Of a DNA stretch of 42,753 bases, positions 28,371-36,983 are shown in pieces; positions within the stretch are counted from its first letter, which is position 1; each line of letters starts with the position of its first letter. Both the position numbers and the translations under genes were made by a program. The notes beneath the pieces are model-generated. The model searched no databases. It had not been told where the DNA came from and saw nothing but the letters and a program-made list of their open reading frames with translations. This DNA is from Variovorax sp. Root473 (GTDB taxonomy: Bacteria; Pseudomonadota; Gammaproteobacteria; Burkholderiales; Burkholderiaceae_C), in contig NZ_LMEV01000016.1 of the NCBI RefSeq assembly GCF_001426505.1, forward strand, positions 244,619-287,371, read 5' to 3'.

Positions 28371-28602
28371 CCGGTCCGCTCTCTTCTTCTTTGGTAACAG
28401 TTCCTCGAAGATAGCTGACCAGCAACTGACTCACAACAAAATTAGGAACGGGGTAAAAATTTGCCTTTAGGCAAAAGTACTATTTTTGTTGAAACTCGCC
28501 CCCATCCTCCCAACAAAGGCGTTACGGAATGGGGAGAAAGGCATTGATCTGCGGACCGTGTTGGGGGTCAGAGATCGACGGGGTCTAACACCAACAGGTT
28601 AT
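28371..28602. promoter_or_regulatory. Upstream region of the fusion gene with 16-bp palindrome
   Basis: 232 AT-rich bases between the fusion gene and the tRNA. TTTGCCTTTAGGCAAA at 28460-28475 is a perfect palindrome with 7-bp arms, about 90 bases before the ATG, suited to a dimeric regulator. On the minus strand TTGTTG, 17 bases, AGCTAT follow it, a weak promoter candidate. The right copy of the 42-bp repeat is at 28517-28558. No other gene is seen. Confidence 0.45.
28517..28558 (+). repeat. 42-bp imperfect direct repeat, right copy
   Basis: Matches 22183-22224 at 32 of 42 positions. It lies 44 bases from the 3' end of the tRNA-Arg gene. In the minus-strand frame it encodes GPQINAFLPIP followed by a stop, a shortened echo of the fragment at 22158-22327. 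Confidence 0.5.
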
Positions 28603-28677
28603 TGGTGCCCTCGACAGGAATCGAACCTGTATCTGAGTCTTAGGAGGACCCCGTTCTATCCATTGAACTACGAAGAC
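28603..28677 (-). tRNA. tRNA-Arg, anticodon CCU
   Basis: 75 bases including encoded CCA. Acceptor stem GTCTTCG pairs with CGAGGGC (two G-U pairs). The anticodon loop CTCCTAA on stem GGGTC/GACTC gives anticodon CCU, reading AGG. T-arm ACAGG-TTCGATT-CCTGT is canonical. It follows tamB in the same direction and its 3' end points into the accessory region, the usual orientation for an integration target. Confidence 0.95.
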
Positions 28678-28681
28678 GGTG

Positions 28682-28704
28682 CGCGCAGCTGCTGCGGCTG
28701 CGCG
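28682..28704 (-). other. GC-rich hairpin between tamB and tRNA-Arg
   Basis: Eight-base-pair stem (CGCGCAGC with GCTGCGCG) and seven-base loop. No U tract follows on the minus strand, so it is more likely a processing or Rho-type structure than an intrinsic terminator. Confidence 0.35.
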
Positions 28705-28738
28705 GCCCGCACTTTACCAGCTTGGGGTGTCCTCACCC

Positions 28739-31700
28739 TCAGTCGTACTTCACCGTATAGATCAGGTCGACCCCGCTCGTCTGTCCCGCCTGGCCTCGCA
28801 GCGTGAGGCGCTTGGTCAGGTCGTAGAAGATGAAGAGGGTGCCGAAGGTGCCGCCCAGGCTGCGTTCGTAGGTGATGTAGAAGTCCTTGGACAGCCGCTT
28901 GCCGAGCGTCACGGCGGACTCGCGCAGGTCGCCGCCGTTGCCGGGGCCCTTGAAGCCGAGTTCGTCCAGGCCGAAGCGGCTGGCCAGGCTGCCGCCGGTG
29001 GTGGTGCCGCCGATCTTGCCGAGCAGCGACAGGGCGGCCTGCTGCAAGAGGGCCGATTCGCCGCCGCTGGTGGCCGAGGCGCGGCCCAGAATGACCCATG
29101 ACAGCGTTTCGGCGTCGGACAGCGCGGGCTCCGCATAGAGCTTCACGCGGGGCGACTGCGCGGAGCCGGTGATCTGCACGCCGGCGCGCTGCGAGATGTT
29201 CGGGCGGATCGCCAGGATGTCGAGCGCGGGGTTGTCGAAGGGGCCGTTGAAGCGCGCGATGCCGGTTTCGACATCGAGCTGCTGGCCGTAGGCGCGGTAC
29301 TGGCCCTTGACGGTCTTCACTTCGCCGGTGATGCGCGGCGGGGCGTCCAGCCGGGTGCTGCGGATTTCGAGTTCGCCCTCGAGCCGCGTGGTGATGCCGC
29401 GCCCCTGCACGGCGAAGTCGTCGCCGAGGTCGAAGGTGACGACGATGTCGGGCGGCTTGGCGGTCTGGGGCTTGGCGGCCTTGGCTGCCTGGGCGTCGGC
29501 CTTGGCGGCTTCGCGCTGCGCGGCCTCGGCGGCGGCCTTGTCCTTGGCGGCCGAGCGCACGACGACGTCACTGCCCAGGCTGGGCGCGGTTTCGTCGGGC
29601 AGGATGATGACGGCGCGGTCGGTCTTGAGCTTGCCGCGCACGTTGAACTGCCCGTTGTCCAGCCGCGCCTGCAGATTGCCCGACAGCGACACCTGGCGGT
29701 CGGTGCGCACCAGCACGCGCAGGGCGCGCAGCTCGGCCTGCAGGGCCATGCGGATGCCGGTGCTGGTCGCGCTGTTGTTGCTGCCCCAACTGAGGTCGCC
29801 GCGCGCGGTGAGCGAGCCGCCGTCGGTGCGCGCTTCGCTGGCGGCGGTGCTGCGGTTACCGCTCTGGCCGCCGATGCGGGCGCTGCTGCCCGCGCCGCCC
29901 TTGAGCGTGAACTCGGCAATTTCGAGGCGGTCGCCGGTGAGCGAGGCGCGCAGGCGGCCGTCGCGCAGGTCGAGGCCTTCGACCGGGGCGCGCAGCGCGA
30001 GCTGGTCGGCGCCGAGCGTGCCGTTCCAGCGCGGCGCGGTGCGGTTGCCCGACAGCGTGGCATTGGCGTCGAGCGTGCCGGCGATGCGCCAGCCGGGCGG
30101 CGCGAGCATCGACCACACGCCCAGGTTGGGCAGTGCGGCGCGCAGCGTGCCGTTGAGCGGCGCGTCGGGCGCCCACTGCCAGCCGCCGCTGCGCTGCTGC
30201 ATGCGGGTGCCGAGGTCGGCGTCGAGGCGGCCGGCGCGTTCGCTGTCCCATGCCAGGGTGGCGCGCACGGCGTCGCCTTGCGCGTCGAGCTGCAGTTCGG
30301 CGCGGCGCAGGCCGGCCGGGGTGGCGGTGACGTCGACGCCGTTGACCTCGTGCTTGCCGCTGGCCGAGCTCATGGTGCGTTCGCTCGCGGTGCCGGTCCC
30401 GGTGCTGGTGATGCGGGTGACGAGCGCGGCCTCGCCGGCCTGCACGCGGATGTCGCCGCTCTGGCGTGCAAGGCGGGCCTTGGCGCGCAGGGTGTCGCCG
30501 GCGTCGATGTCCCAGTCGCCGTTGAAGAGCAGGTCGCCGCTGATGCCCAGCTCGCTCAGCGTGGCGTTGGCACCGAATGCGCCGGCCCAGGCCATCGGCA
30601 GGCCCTGTATCTGGCCCTTGGACTGCAGGCGGAACACGCGGTGGGGCGCGGCGCCGCTCTGGTTGAAGCGCAGCGGCTGCCAGTCGATGCACACGGTGCC
30701 GGGCAGCGGGCCGCGCAGGGTGGCGTCGGCGGCGGAGGCTTCGACGTCGAGGCGGTTGTCGGCGGCGCGCACGGTGGCCGTGACTTCGCGGCCCAGCTCC
30801 AGCACCCAGGGGCCCTGGCCGGGGCGCGCGGTGACGGTGTCCTGGGCCTGCAGGCGCAGGCTGGCGAGGGTGGCGCGCCACTGGTTGGCGCTGGCGAGGC
30901 CGCCGCTGGCGCGGGTGTCGAGCGCCAGCTTCTGCGTGCCGGTGGTGGCTTCGCCCTTGAGCGTCAGCGTGGCCTGGGCGATGCTGCCGGCGAGGTCGGC
31001 CTGAAGTTCGCGCAACTGCACCGACGTGGTCGTGCCACCGGGCTGGGGGGACGGCAGGTTCAGGTCGAGGCGCGGTACGGCGAGCGCGGCCTTGAGGCTG
31101 GGCTCGGCGTTGCCGCGAGCAGCCGGGGCGCCGGGGTTCTCGATGCGGCGCTGGATGGTCTGCCATCCGCCTTGCCAGCTGGCGTCGAGGCGGGCGCTGC
31201 CCTTGGCGCTGGCGTTCGCGAACACGCCCGACAGGCCCGGCAGGCCTTGCACCCAGCGCTGCATCGCTTCGGCGTCGTCGATGCGCGCCTTCAGGTCGCC
31301 GCCGCCGGTGGCGGGCGCGATGCGGCCATCGAGCTGCGCGCTGCCGCCCGGCAGTGAAAGGTCGAGCTTGCCGCTGGCGGCCTGGTCGGCCACGCGCACC
31401 TGCAGCTTGCCGTCGAGGCTGGCGCGCATGGCTTCGACGCGCAGGGTGCGCAGATCGAGCACCTGGTCTTTCCACTGGCCCTGCGCCAGCGCGCGATCCA
31501 GCCCGAAGCCGGGCAGGGCCTTGCTGCCGGCGCCGCCGTTGCCTTCGGCGCGGAGTGCCACGTCGAAGGCGAGGGTGTCGGAGTCTTCGGCCTGCCGCGC
31601 GCTGATCGTCCCGCCGACGGGCGCACCCGACAGCTCGCTGTACAGCGCCCCCGGCCGCACGCCGCGCACGGTGGCGCGCACCTGCCAGGGCGAGGGCGCG

Positions 31701-32866
31701 GGGCTCCAACTGCCTTCGGCGTCGATGCGGCCGCCGCCGGCGCGCACGATGGCTTCGGGCACGGTCCAGGTCGTGCCGTCGAAGCCGACCTGCGCCTGGA
31801 CCTGCTCGACCGGCAGCTTCTGCGCGTCCCACGGGCCGGCGACGGCGTTGCGGATGTCGGCCGAGGCCTTCCACGCGGCAGGGCCGGTGGCGGCGTCGGG
31901 CGCGAGTTCGACGGTGCCGGTGAGCCGGGTCTGCGGCGCGCCGGGCCAGAGGCTGGCGGCGTCGACGTTGCGCAGGTCGGCCTTGGCATCGACCACGGGC
32001 TGCGGCAGCCAGGGCGCGATCTGCGCGCGCAACTTGGCTTCCATGGGCGCTTCGGCATTGGGCTCGGTGGGGTGCAGGTCGGCGGCGACCTGCAGGCGCG
32101 CCTCGGGGCCGGCCAGCGTGCCTTTCACCGAGGCCTTGGCCTGCACTTCGATGTGGCGGTCTTCGGCGAGCGGGGCTTTCACGCGGCCGTCGAGCGTGGC
32201 GTCGAGCGCCATCGGCGCGGGGCCCTGCAGGCGCACGCGCGCGCTGTAGTGGCCGTCGGCGACGTCGACGCCCTCGATGTCCAGCGCGTGCTGCGCGCCG
32301 AGGTAGCTGTAGCGGCCGGCCAGGCCGGTGGCCTGCAGCGCAGGCGGGCCGGCCCAGCGCAGCTCGTCGATGCGGAAGGGAACCTCGGCCACCTCGACGG
32401 GCAGCGCGACCTGCGCAAGCGGCTCGGTCGGCGTGTCGCTGGGCGGGCCGCGGCGTTCGATGGTCAGGCGCACGGCGTGGATGTCGCCGAGCTGCACCTT
32501 GCGCTGGAACAGCGGGGCGAGCTGCCAGCCGAGCGTGGCGTCGTTCACCTCGACTGCGAGGCTCTCGCTTTGCCACTTGAGCCAGCCGATGCGCCCGCCG
32601 GTGCGCAGCGAGCCGGTGACGTCGCGGCTCTCGAGCGTCTGGCCTGCGGGCAGGCGCTGCGCGGCCTGGGCGAGCGCGAAGGCCAGCGATGTGTTCGAGC
32701 CGAGCCACCACCAGGTGCCGGCGGCGAGCAGCAGCACGACCAGCAACAGGCCCGCCAGCGTCCAGCCCAGCGCGCGCAGCACGCGGCGGGTGCGCGAGCG
32801 GCGGCGGGTGCGCGAGCGGCGGCGGGGGCTGGGCGGGGGCGAGGCTGCGGCGGGCGTGGTCGGCAT
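28739..32866 (-). CDS. tamB: Translocation and assembly module inner-membrane protein TamB
   Basis: 1375 residues from ATG 32866. A basic Arg-rich cytosolic head is followed by one membrane helix (LGWTLAGLLLVVLLLAAGTWWW), then a very long beta-rich AsmA/TamB-type periplasmic region, and the conserved C-terminal DUF490 domain (VVTFDLGDDFAVQGRGITTRLEGEL, RGRY-like GQYRAYGQQLDVETG, ending YDLTKRLTLRGQAGQTSGVDLIYTVKYD-like strand). TamB spans the periplasm and works with TamA in outer-membrane protein insertion and in phospholipid transport. It starts eight bases after the tamA stop. The open frame extends far upstream through tamA in the wrong frame; that part is not coding. Confidence 0.93.
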   Translation of the reverse strand: MPTTPAAASPPPSPRRRSRTRRRSRTRRVLRALGWTLAGLLLVVLLLAAGTWWWLGSNTSLAFALAQAAQRLPAGQTLESRDVTGSLRTGGRIGWLKWQSESLAVEVNDATLGWQLAPLFQRKVQLGDIHAVRLTIERRGPPSDTPTEPLAQVALPVEVAEVPFRIDELRWAGPPALQATGLAGRYSYLGAQHALDIEGVDVADGHYSARVRLQGPAPMALDATLDGRVKAPLAEDRHIEVQAKASVKGTLAGPEARLQVAADLHPTEPNAEAPMEAKLRAQIAPWLPQPVVDAKADLRNVDAASLWPGAPQTRLTGTVELAPDAATGPAAWKASADIRNAVAGPWDAQKLPVEQVQAQVGFDGTTWTVPEAIVRAGGGRIDAEGSWSPAPSPWQVRATVRGVRPGALYSELSGAPVGGTISARQAEDSDTLAFDVALRAEGNGGAGSKALPGFGLDRALAQGQWKDQVLDLRTLRVEAMRASLDGKLQVRVADQAASGKLDLSLPGGSAQLDGRIAPATGGGDLKARIDDAEAMQRWVQGLPGLSGVFANASAKGSARLDASWQGGWQTIQRRIENPGAPAARGNAEPSLKAALAVPRLDLNLPSPQPGGTTTSVQLRELQADLAGSIAQATLTLKGEATTGTQKLALDTRASGGLASANQWRATLASLRLQAQDTVTARPGQGPWVLELGREVTATVRAADNRLDVEASAADATLRGPLPGTVCIDWQPLRFNQSGAAPHRVFRLQSKGQIQGLPMAWAGAFGANATLSELGISGDLLFNGDWDIDAGDTLRAKARLARQSGDIRVQAGEAALVTRITSTGTGTASERTMSSASGKHEVNGVDVTATPAGLRRAELQLDAQGDAVRATLAWDSERAGRLDADLGTRMQQRSGGWQWAPDAPLNGTLRAALPNLGVWSMLAPPGWRIAGTLDANATLSGNRTAPRWNGTLGADQLALRAPVEGLDLRDGRLRASLTGDRLEIAEFTLKGGAGSSARIGGQSGNRSTAASEARTDGGSLTARGDLSWGSNNSATSTGIRMALQAELRALRVLVRTDRQVSLSGNLQARLDNGQFNVRGKLKTDRAVIILPDETAPSLGSDVVVRSAAKDKAAAEAAQREAAKADAQAAKAAKPQTAKPPDIVVTFDLGDDFAVQGRGITTRLEGELEIRSTRLDAPPRITGEVKTVKGQYRAYGQQLDVETGIARFNGPFDNPALDILAIRPNISQRAGVQITGSAQSPRVKLYAEPALSDAETLSWVILGRASATSGGESALLQQAALSLLGKIGGTTTGGSLASRFGLDELGFKGPGNGGDLRESAVTLGKRLSKDFYITYERSLGGTFGTLFIFYDLTKRLTLRGQAGQTSGVDLIYTVKYD
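32783..32830. repeat. 18-bp tandem repeat in the tamB 5' end
   Basis: Unit GCGGCGGGTGCGCGAGCG occurs at 32783-32800 and 32801-32818, with a third partial copy. It encodes repeated RRSRTR-like blocks in the cytosolic head of TamB, so copy-number change stays in frame. Confidence 0.8.
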
Positions 32867-32874
32867 GAAGCGGG

Positions 32875-34800
32875 TCAGAAGGTGAAGCCGAGACGGAAGT
32901 GCAGGCGGAATTTTTTCGAGTCGACGCCGTAGGCCAGGTCGGCCTGCACCGGGCCGACCGGGCTGCGCCAGCGCGCGCCGACGCCCACGCCGACCTTGGG
33001 CTTGAGCTCGCCGGGCTTGTCGGCCACCGCGCCGGCATCCACGAACACCACGCTTTCCCATTCGGTGAGCTTGTCCTTGTAGACGAAGGGGCGCTGCCAT
33101 TCGAGGCTGGCTACGCCGAGGTAGCGGCCCGCCACGGTCTGGCCGTCGGCGCGCACGGTGCCGATCTGCTTGTAGCTGTAACCGCGCACGGTGGTGTCGC
33201 CGCCGGTCAGGAACATCAGCGTGGACGGGATCTGAGCGATGTCCTTGGCGGAGACGGCACCGGCCTCCAGCCGCATCTGCAGCCGGCTGCGGCGCGCGCG
33301 GGCGTTCCTGTCGTCGGCCGCGCCCAGCGGCAGCACGCCGAGAAAGCGCGCGTAGGTGCGGGTGAAGGGCAGTTGCCGGCCGGTGAGCGTGTAGCCCGCC
33401 GCCACTTCGAGCGCCAGGCCGTAGCCGCGCGAGGGCGCGGCGTTGTCGTCGAAGTAGCGCCCCGTCCAGCCCCAGTTGGCGGTGACGGCCGAGGCCGAGG
33501 GCGGCGCGTCGATGCCGCGGTTGTGGGCGTAGTCGTACTGCAGGAACAGGCTGCGGTCGATGTGGTCGCTCGACTTGCTTTGCCCGCCGCGCAGCCGGCC
33601 GCTGTCGACCACGTAGCTGCCCGACTGCTCGCTCTTGAGTTCGCCGCCGGCAAACCAGCGCCAGCCGCGGTCGTTGGGGATGGCGTTCCACTCGGTGCCA
33701 AGCGATTGGATGTCGTTGTCCAGCGAGAGCCGCGATACCGCGCGCCACCCGAGCAGCGGCATGCGGTTGTGGGTGTGGTCAATCGACAGGCGCGGGCCGT
33801 TGTCAGTGGTGAAGCCCACGCCCATCACGACCTTCTGCAGCGGCGCTTCCCGCAGCTGGGCGATCACGGGCGCGGCCAGCGGCGTGTTGTGGTCGGTGTC
33901 GAGCGTGAGGAAAACCGAGTCGTAGTAGCCGCTGCTGGCCAGGCGCTGTTGCGCGTCGAGCAGCTTCTGCTGGTCGTAGTCGGTGCCGGTGGGCAGGCGC
34001 GCGATGCGGCGCGCGGCGTCCGCGTCGTAGCGCTCCACGCCGCGCAGCACGAGCGGGCCGAACTTGTAGGCCGGGCCCGACTGGTAGGTCACGCCGAGCC
34101 GGGCCTCATGGCGGTCGGCGTCGATCTCGGCGCGGCTGATTTCCACGCTGCCCGTGGGAAAGCGTTTGGCAGTGAGGCTTCGCAGCGCGGTGGTCTTGGC
34201 GTCGTCCCAGGCCTGCTGCGTGAAAGGCTCGCCGGCGCGCAGCGCCCAGCCGGTGCGGATGGCGTCGCGCTGCGCTTCGGCGGTGGGGTCGTTGGCGATC
34301 TGGCCGGCGTAGCGGATCTGCACCGTCGACACTTTCGTGCGCTCGCCGGGCGCCACGGTGATGACGACCTCGCGCGGGGCCTCGGTGCTGTCGGGTGTTT
34401 CCTTGAGTTCGAGCGTCAGCGTGGGCGTGAAGTAGCCCAGCGTGCCCAGCAGTTCGCGCGCATTGGCCTCGGCCGCGACCATGAGGCGCGAGACCTCGGT
34501 CACGCCCAGGTCATCGAGCTCGCGATAACGCTGGATTTCGAGGTGGCGCGTGAGGTAGTCGCGCTCGGTCTCGGGGCCGCGCACATCGACGGTGAAGGCG
34601 CGGCGCCGGCCGTCGGCCTTGGCCTTGTCGTCGTCCTTGTGGCTGTCGGCGTCGGCACTGCGCACCACGCCGGCCGTGGACGCACCGGGCTGTGCAGCCT
34701 CTTTCCTGGGCAGCAGGCTGCAGCCTTGCAAAAGCAGGACGCCTGAAAAAAGCAAAGCCGGCCACAACGCCGGCGAAAGAACGGATGCCACCCTGACCAT
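32875..34800 (-). CDS. tamA: TamA-type outer-membrane Omp85 protein
   Basis: 641 residues from ATG 34800. N-terminal leader with LLLQGC, a possible lipobox (Cys27), POTRA-type domains (about 60-300), then a 16-strand Omp85 barrel with GGDTTVRGYSYKQIG (the (V/I)RGY motif of strand L6) and terminal aromatic strand FRLHFRLGFTF. TamA partners TamB for assembly of a subset of outer-membrane proteins such as autotransporters. Upstream ATG 34842 is possible but gives a non-signal N-terminus. Confidence 0.93.
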   Translation of the reverse strand: MVRVASVLSPALWPALLFSGVLLLQGCSLLPRKEAAQPGASTAGVVRSADADSHKDDDKAKADGRRRAFTVDVRGPETERDYLTRHLEIQRYRELDDLGVTEVSRLMVAAEANARELLGTLGYFTPTLTLELKETPDSTEAPREVVITVAPGERTKVSTVQIRYAGQIANDPTAEAQRDAIRTGWALRAGEPFTQQAWDDAKTTALRSLTAKRFPTGSVEISRAEIDADRHEARLGVTYQSGPAYKFGPLVLRGVERYDADAARRIARLPTGTDYDQQKLLDAQQRLASSGYYDSVFLTLDTDHNTPLAAPVIAQLREAPLQKVVMGVGFTTDNGPRLSIDHTHNRMPLLGWRAVSRLSLDNDIQSLGTEWNAIPNDRGWRWFAGGELKSEQSGSYVVDSGRLRGGQSKSSDHIDRSLFLQYDYAHNRGIDAPPSASAVTANWGWTGRYFDDNAAPSRGYGLALEVAAGYTLTGRQLPFTRTYARFLGVLPLGAADDRNARARRSRLQMRLEAGAVSAKDIAQIPSTLMFLTGGDTTVRGYSYKQIGTVRADGQTVAGRYLGVASLEWQRPFVYKDKLTEWESVVFVDAGAVADKPGELKPKVGVGVGARWRSPVGPVQADLAYGVDSKKFRLHFRLGFTF

Positions 34801-34860
34801 GAGGGCATTCTGACAGCACACGTGGGACCGGCTCCCCGGCACCCGCGTGCGCGGCCCAGG

Positions 34861-36048
34861 TTATTTGGACAGCATGCGCATCGCCTCTTCGAGGCCGCGC
34901 AGCGTGAGCGGATACATGCGGTTGGACATGAGTTGCTGCATCACCGCGATGCTCTGGCGGTACTGCCACACGCCCTGGGGCTCGGGGTTGATCCAGGCGA
35001 ACTTGGGGAAGGTGTGCGTGAGGCGCTGGATCCATTCGGCGCCGGCCTCTTCGTTGTTGTATTCCACGCTGCCGCCAGGTTGCAAAATTTCGTAAGGACT
35101 CATCGTGGCGTCGCCCACGAAGATCAGTTTGTAGTCTTTGTTGTACTTGCGCAGGATGTCCCAGGTCGCGAACTTCTCGGAGAAGCGGCGCTTGTTGTTC
35201 TTCCACATGAAGTCGTAGACGCAGTTGTGGAAGTAATAGAACTCCAGGTGCTTGAACTCGGTCTTCACGGCCGAGAACAGCTCCTCGACGCGCTGGATGT
35301 GCTCGTCCATCGTGCCGCCCACGTCCATCAGCAGCAGCACCTTGACGTTGTTGTGGCGCTCGGGCCGCATCTTGATGTCGAGGTAGCCGGCGTTGGCCGC
35401 GGTCGAGTGGATGGTGTTGTCCAGGTCCAGCTCTTCCACGTTGCCTTCGCGCGCGAACTTGCGCAAGCGGCGCAGCGCGACCTTGATGTTGCGCGTGCCC
35501 AGTTCCTGCGTGTCGTCGTAGTCCTTGTAGGCGCGCTGGTCCCACACTTTCACGGCACTGCGGTTCTTGCCGGCGCCGCCGATGCGGATGCCCTGCGGGT
35601 TGTAGCCGCCGTTGCCGAAGGGCGAGGTGCCGCCCGTGCCGATCCACTTGCTGCCGCCTTCGTGGCGCTCTTTCTGTTCTTCGAAACGCTTCTTGAGCGT
35701 TTCCATGAGCTCGTCCCAGCCCATCTTCTCGATCTTGGCTTTTTCTTCGGCGGTGAACTCGCGCTCCAGCGTCTTCTTGAGCCAGTCGAGCGGCACTTCC
35801 TTGGTGAAGTCGGTGAGCATCTCCACGCCCTTGAAGTAGGCGGCGAAGGCGCGGTCGAACTTGTCGTAGTGCTTCTCGTCCTTCACGAGCGCGGTGCGCG
35901 AGAGGTAGTAGAAGTCGTCGATGCCGTAGGCGCCGTCGGAGTTCGGGCCCACCACGTCGGACTTGAGCGCCTCGAGCAGCGTGAGGTATTCCTTGACCGA
36001 CACCGGCAGCTTGGCCGAACGCAGGGTGTAGAAGAAGTCGATGAGCAT
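34861..36048 (-). CDS. CoxE-like VWA-domain protein
   Basis: 395 residues. The N-terminal helical part (MLIDFFYTLRSAKLPVSVKEYLTLLEAL) matches the CoxE-like/VWA-containing family. The C-terminal von Willebrand A domain has VLLLMDVGGTMDEH (242-250), where the MIDAS DxSxS is DxGxT, a variant I recall as usual in this family. Family members work with MoxR-type AAA ATPases (gene 36984-37838) to insert metals or remodel enzyme complexes, as CoxE/CoxD do for CO dehydrogenase. The target enzyme here is unknown. Confidence 0.88.
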   Translation of the reverse strand: MLIDFFYTLRSAKLPVSVKEYLTLLEALKSDVVGPNSDGAYGIDDFYYLSRTALVKDEKHYDKFDRAFAAYFKGVEMLTDFTKEVPLDWLKKTLEREFTAEEKAKIEKMGWDELMETLKKRFEEQKERHEGGSKWIGTGGTSPFGNGGYNPQGIRIGGAGKNRSAVKVWDQRAYKDYDDTQELGTRNIKVALRRLRKFAREGNVEELDLDNTIHSTAANAGYLDIKMRPERHNNVKVLLLMDVGGTMDEHIQRVEELFSAVKTEFKHLEFYYFHNCVYDFMWKNNKRRFSEKFATWDILRKYNKDYKLIFVGDATMSPYEILQPGGSVEYNNEEAGAEWIQRLTHTFPKFAWINPEPQGVWQYRQSIAVMQQLMSNRMYPLTLRGLEEAMRMLSK

Positions 36049-36079
36049 GGGGTGCGCTCCTTGTGTGTCGTCGCCGCCG

Positions 36080-36667
36080 TCAGTCGCGCGGGCGGTCGAG
36101 CAGGTACTGCAGCTGGGCCTTCACCTCGGGCCATTCGCCCGCGCGCAGGCTGTACATGACGGTGTCGCGGATGGTGCCGTCGCGGCGCATCACGTGGCCG
36201 CGGATCACGCCGTCTTTCTTCGCGCCCAGGCGCTCGATGGCGCGCTGCGAGGCGAAGTTGAAGTTGTCGGTGCGCCAGCCCACCACATTGCAGCCCAGCG
36301 TGTCGAACGCATGCGTGAGCATCAGGAGCTTGCAGGTGGTGTTGACGTGGGTGCGATGGCAACGCGAGGCGTACCAGGTGTAGCCAATTTCGACGCGCTT
36401 CACGCCCGGCAGGATGTCGTGAAAGCTCGTGCTGCCCAGCACCGTGCCGGTGGCCTCGTCGGTCACGGCGAAGGCGAAGCGGTCGGCCGTTTTCAGCGCG
36501 GTCTCGATGTAGGCGCGCGTGTCCTGCGGCTCGGGCACGGAGGTGACGCGCAGTTTCCACAGCTCGCCATCAGCGGCCGCGGCGCGCAGGCCGTCTTCGT
36601 GGGTGAGTGCGAGCGGCACCAGCGCGATGCCGCGGGCCTTCAGGCTGACAGGTTCGACGAACGCCAT
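36080..36667 (-). CDS. GNAT acetyltransferase (RimJ/RimL-like)
   Basis: 195 residues. Conserved features: LRVTSVPEPQDTRAYIETAL, FAFAVTDEATGTVLGSTSF (strands 2-3), VEIGYTWYASRCHRTHVNTTCKLLMLTHAF (acetyl-CoA loop, with RCHRTHVN in place of RGKGYGT) and NVVGWRTDNFNFASQRAIERLGAKKDGVIRGH. It may acetylate a protein N-terminus or a small molecule. It lies between the MoxR and VWA genes and is 31 bp from the latter. Confidence 0.88.
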   Translation of the reverse strand: MAFVEPVSLKARGIALVPLALTHEDGLRAAAADGELWKLRVTSVPEPQDTRAYIETALKTADRFAFAVTDEATGTVLGSTSFHDILPGVKRVEIGYTWYASRCHRTHVNTTCKLLMLTHAFDTLGCNVVGWRTDNFNFASQRAIERLGAKKDGVIRGHVMRRDGTIRDTVMYSLRAGEWPEVKAQLQYLLDRPRD

Positions 36668-36724
36668 ATCAAAGACTCTCTCGTGAGCAGTGGGGCAAGG
36701 GGCTCGGCTTGTTGTTGCGGCTTC

Positions 36725-36979
36725 TCAGCCGCGCGGGTTGCCGTACTTGCGCGTGTACCAGGCCCGCGCCAGTTGCACGCCGGCGCCGCCGCCCAGGCCG
36801 ATCAGCAGGATGCCGAAGATTTCCTTGTTGCCGTAGCCGCCGGCGCCGAAGGCGTCCAGGCCCAGCAGCAGGCCGATGCCGCGGCCGAGCAGGGCGCCCG
36901 CCACGAACAGCACCGCCTGGGCAATGCCCAGCTTCATCAGCTGGCCGGTGGAATGCGGCGGTGGCTGTTGCTGGCTCAT
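36725..36979 (-). CDS. Small two-helix membrane protein
   Basis: 84 residues. Polar Gln/Pro-rich head (MSQQQPPPHSTGQLMKLG), a Gly-rich hydrophobic segment (IAQAVLFVAGALLGRGIGLLLGL) and a second (IFGILLIGLGGGAGVQLARAW), then a basic tail. Four bases separate it from the MoxR stop, so it is probably co-transcribed. No known family; could be a membrane anchor for the MoxR-VWA pair. Confidence 0.72.
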   Translation of the reverse strand: MSQQQPPPHSTGQLMKLGIAQAVLFVAGALLGRGIGLLLGLDAFGAGGYGNKEIFGILLIGLGGGAGVQLARAWYTRKYGNPRG

Positions 36980-36983
36980 GGGC

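Noticed and set aside
28603..28625. Duplicate of the tRNA-Arg 3' end as a classical att site
   Set aside because: I looked through 21964-22620 for TGGTGCCCTCGACAGGAATC and found no copy, so no true attL/attR pair is claimed.
32867..33748. N-terminal extension of the tamB frame
   Set aside because: Lies in an alternative frame of tamA; TamB starts at 32866 with its basic head and membrane helix.
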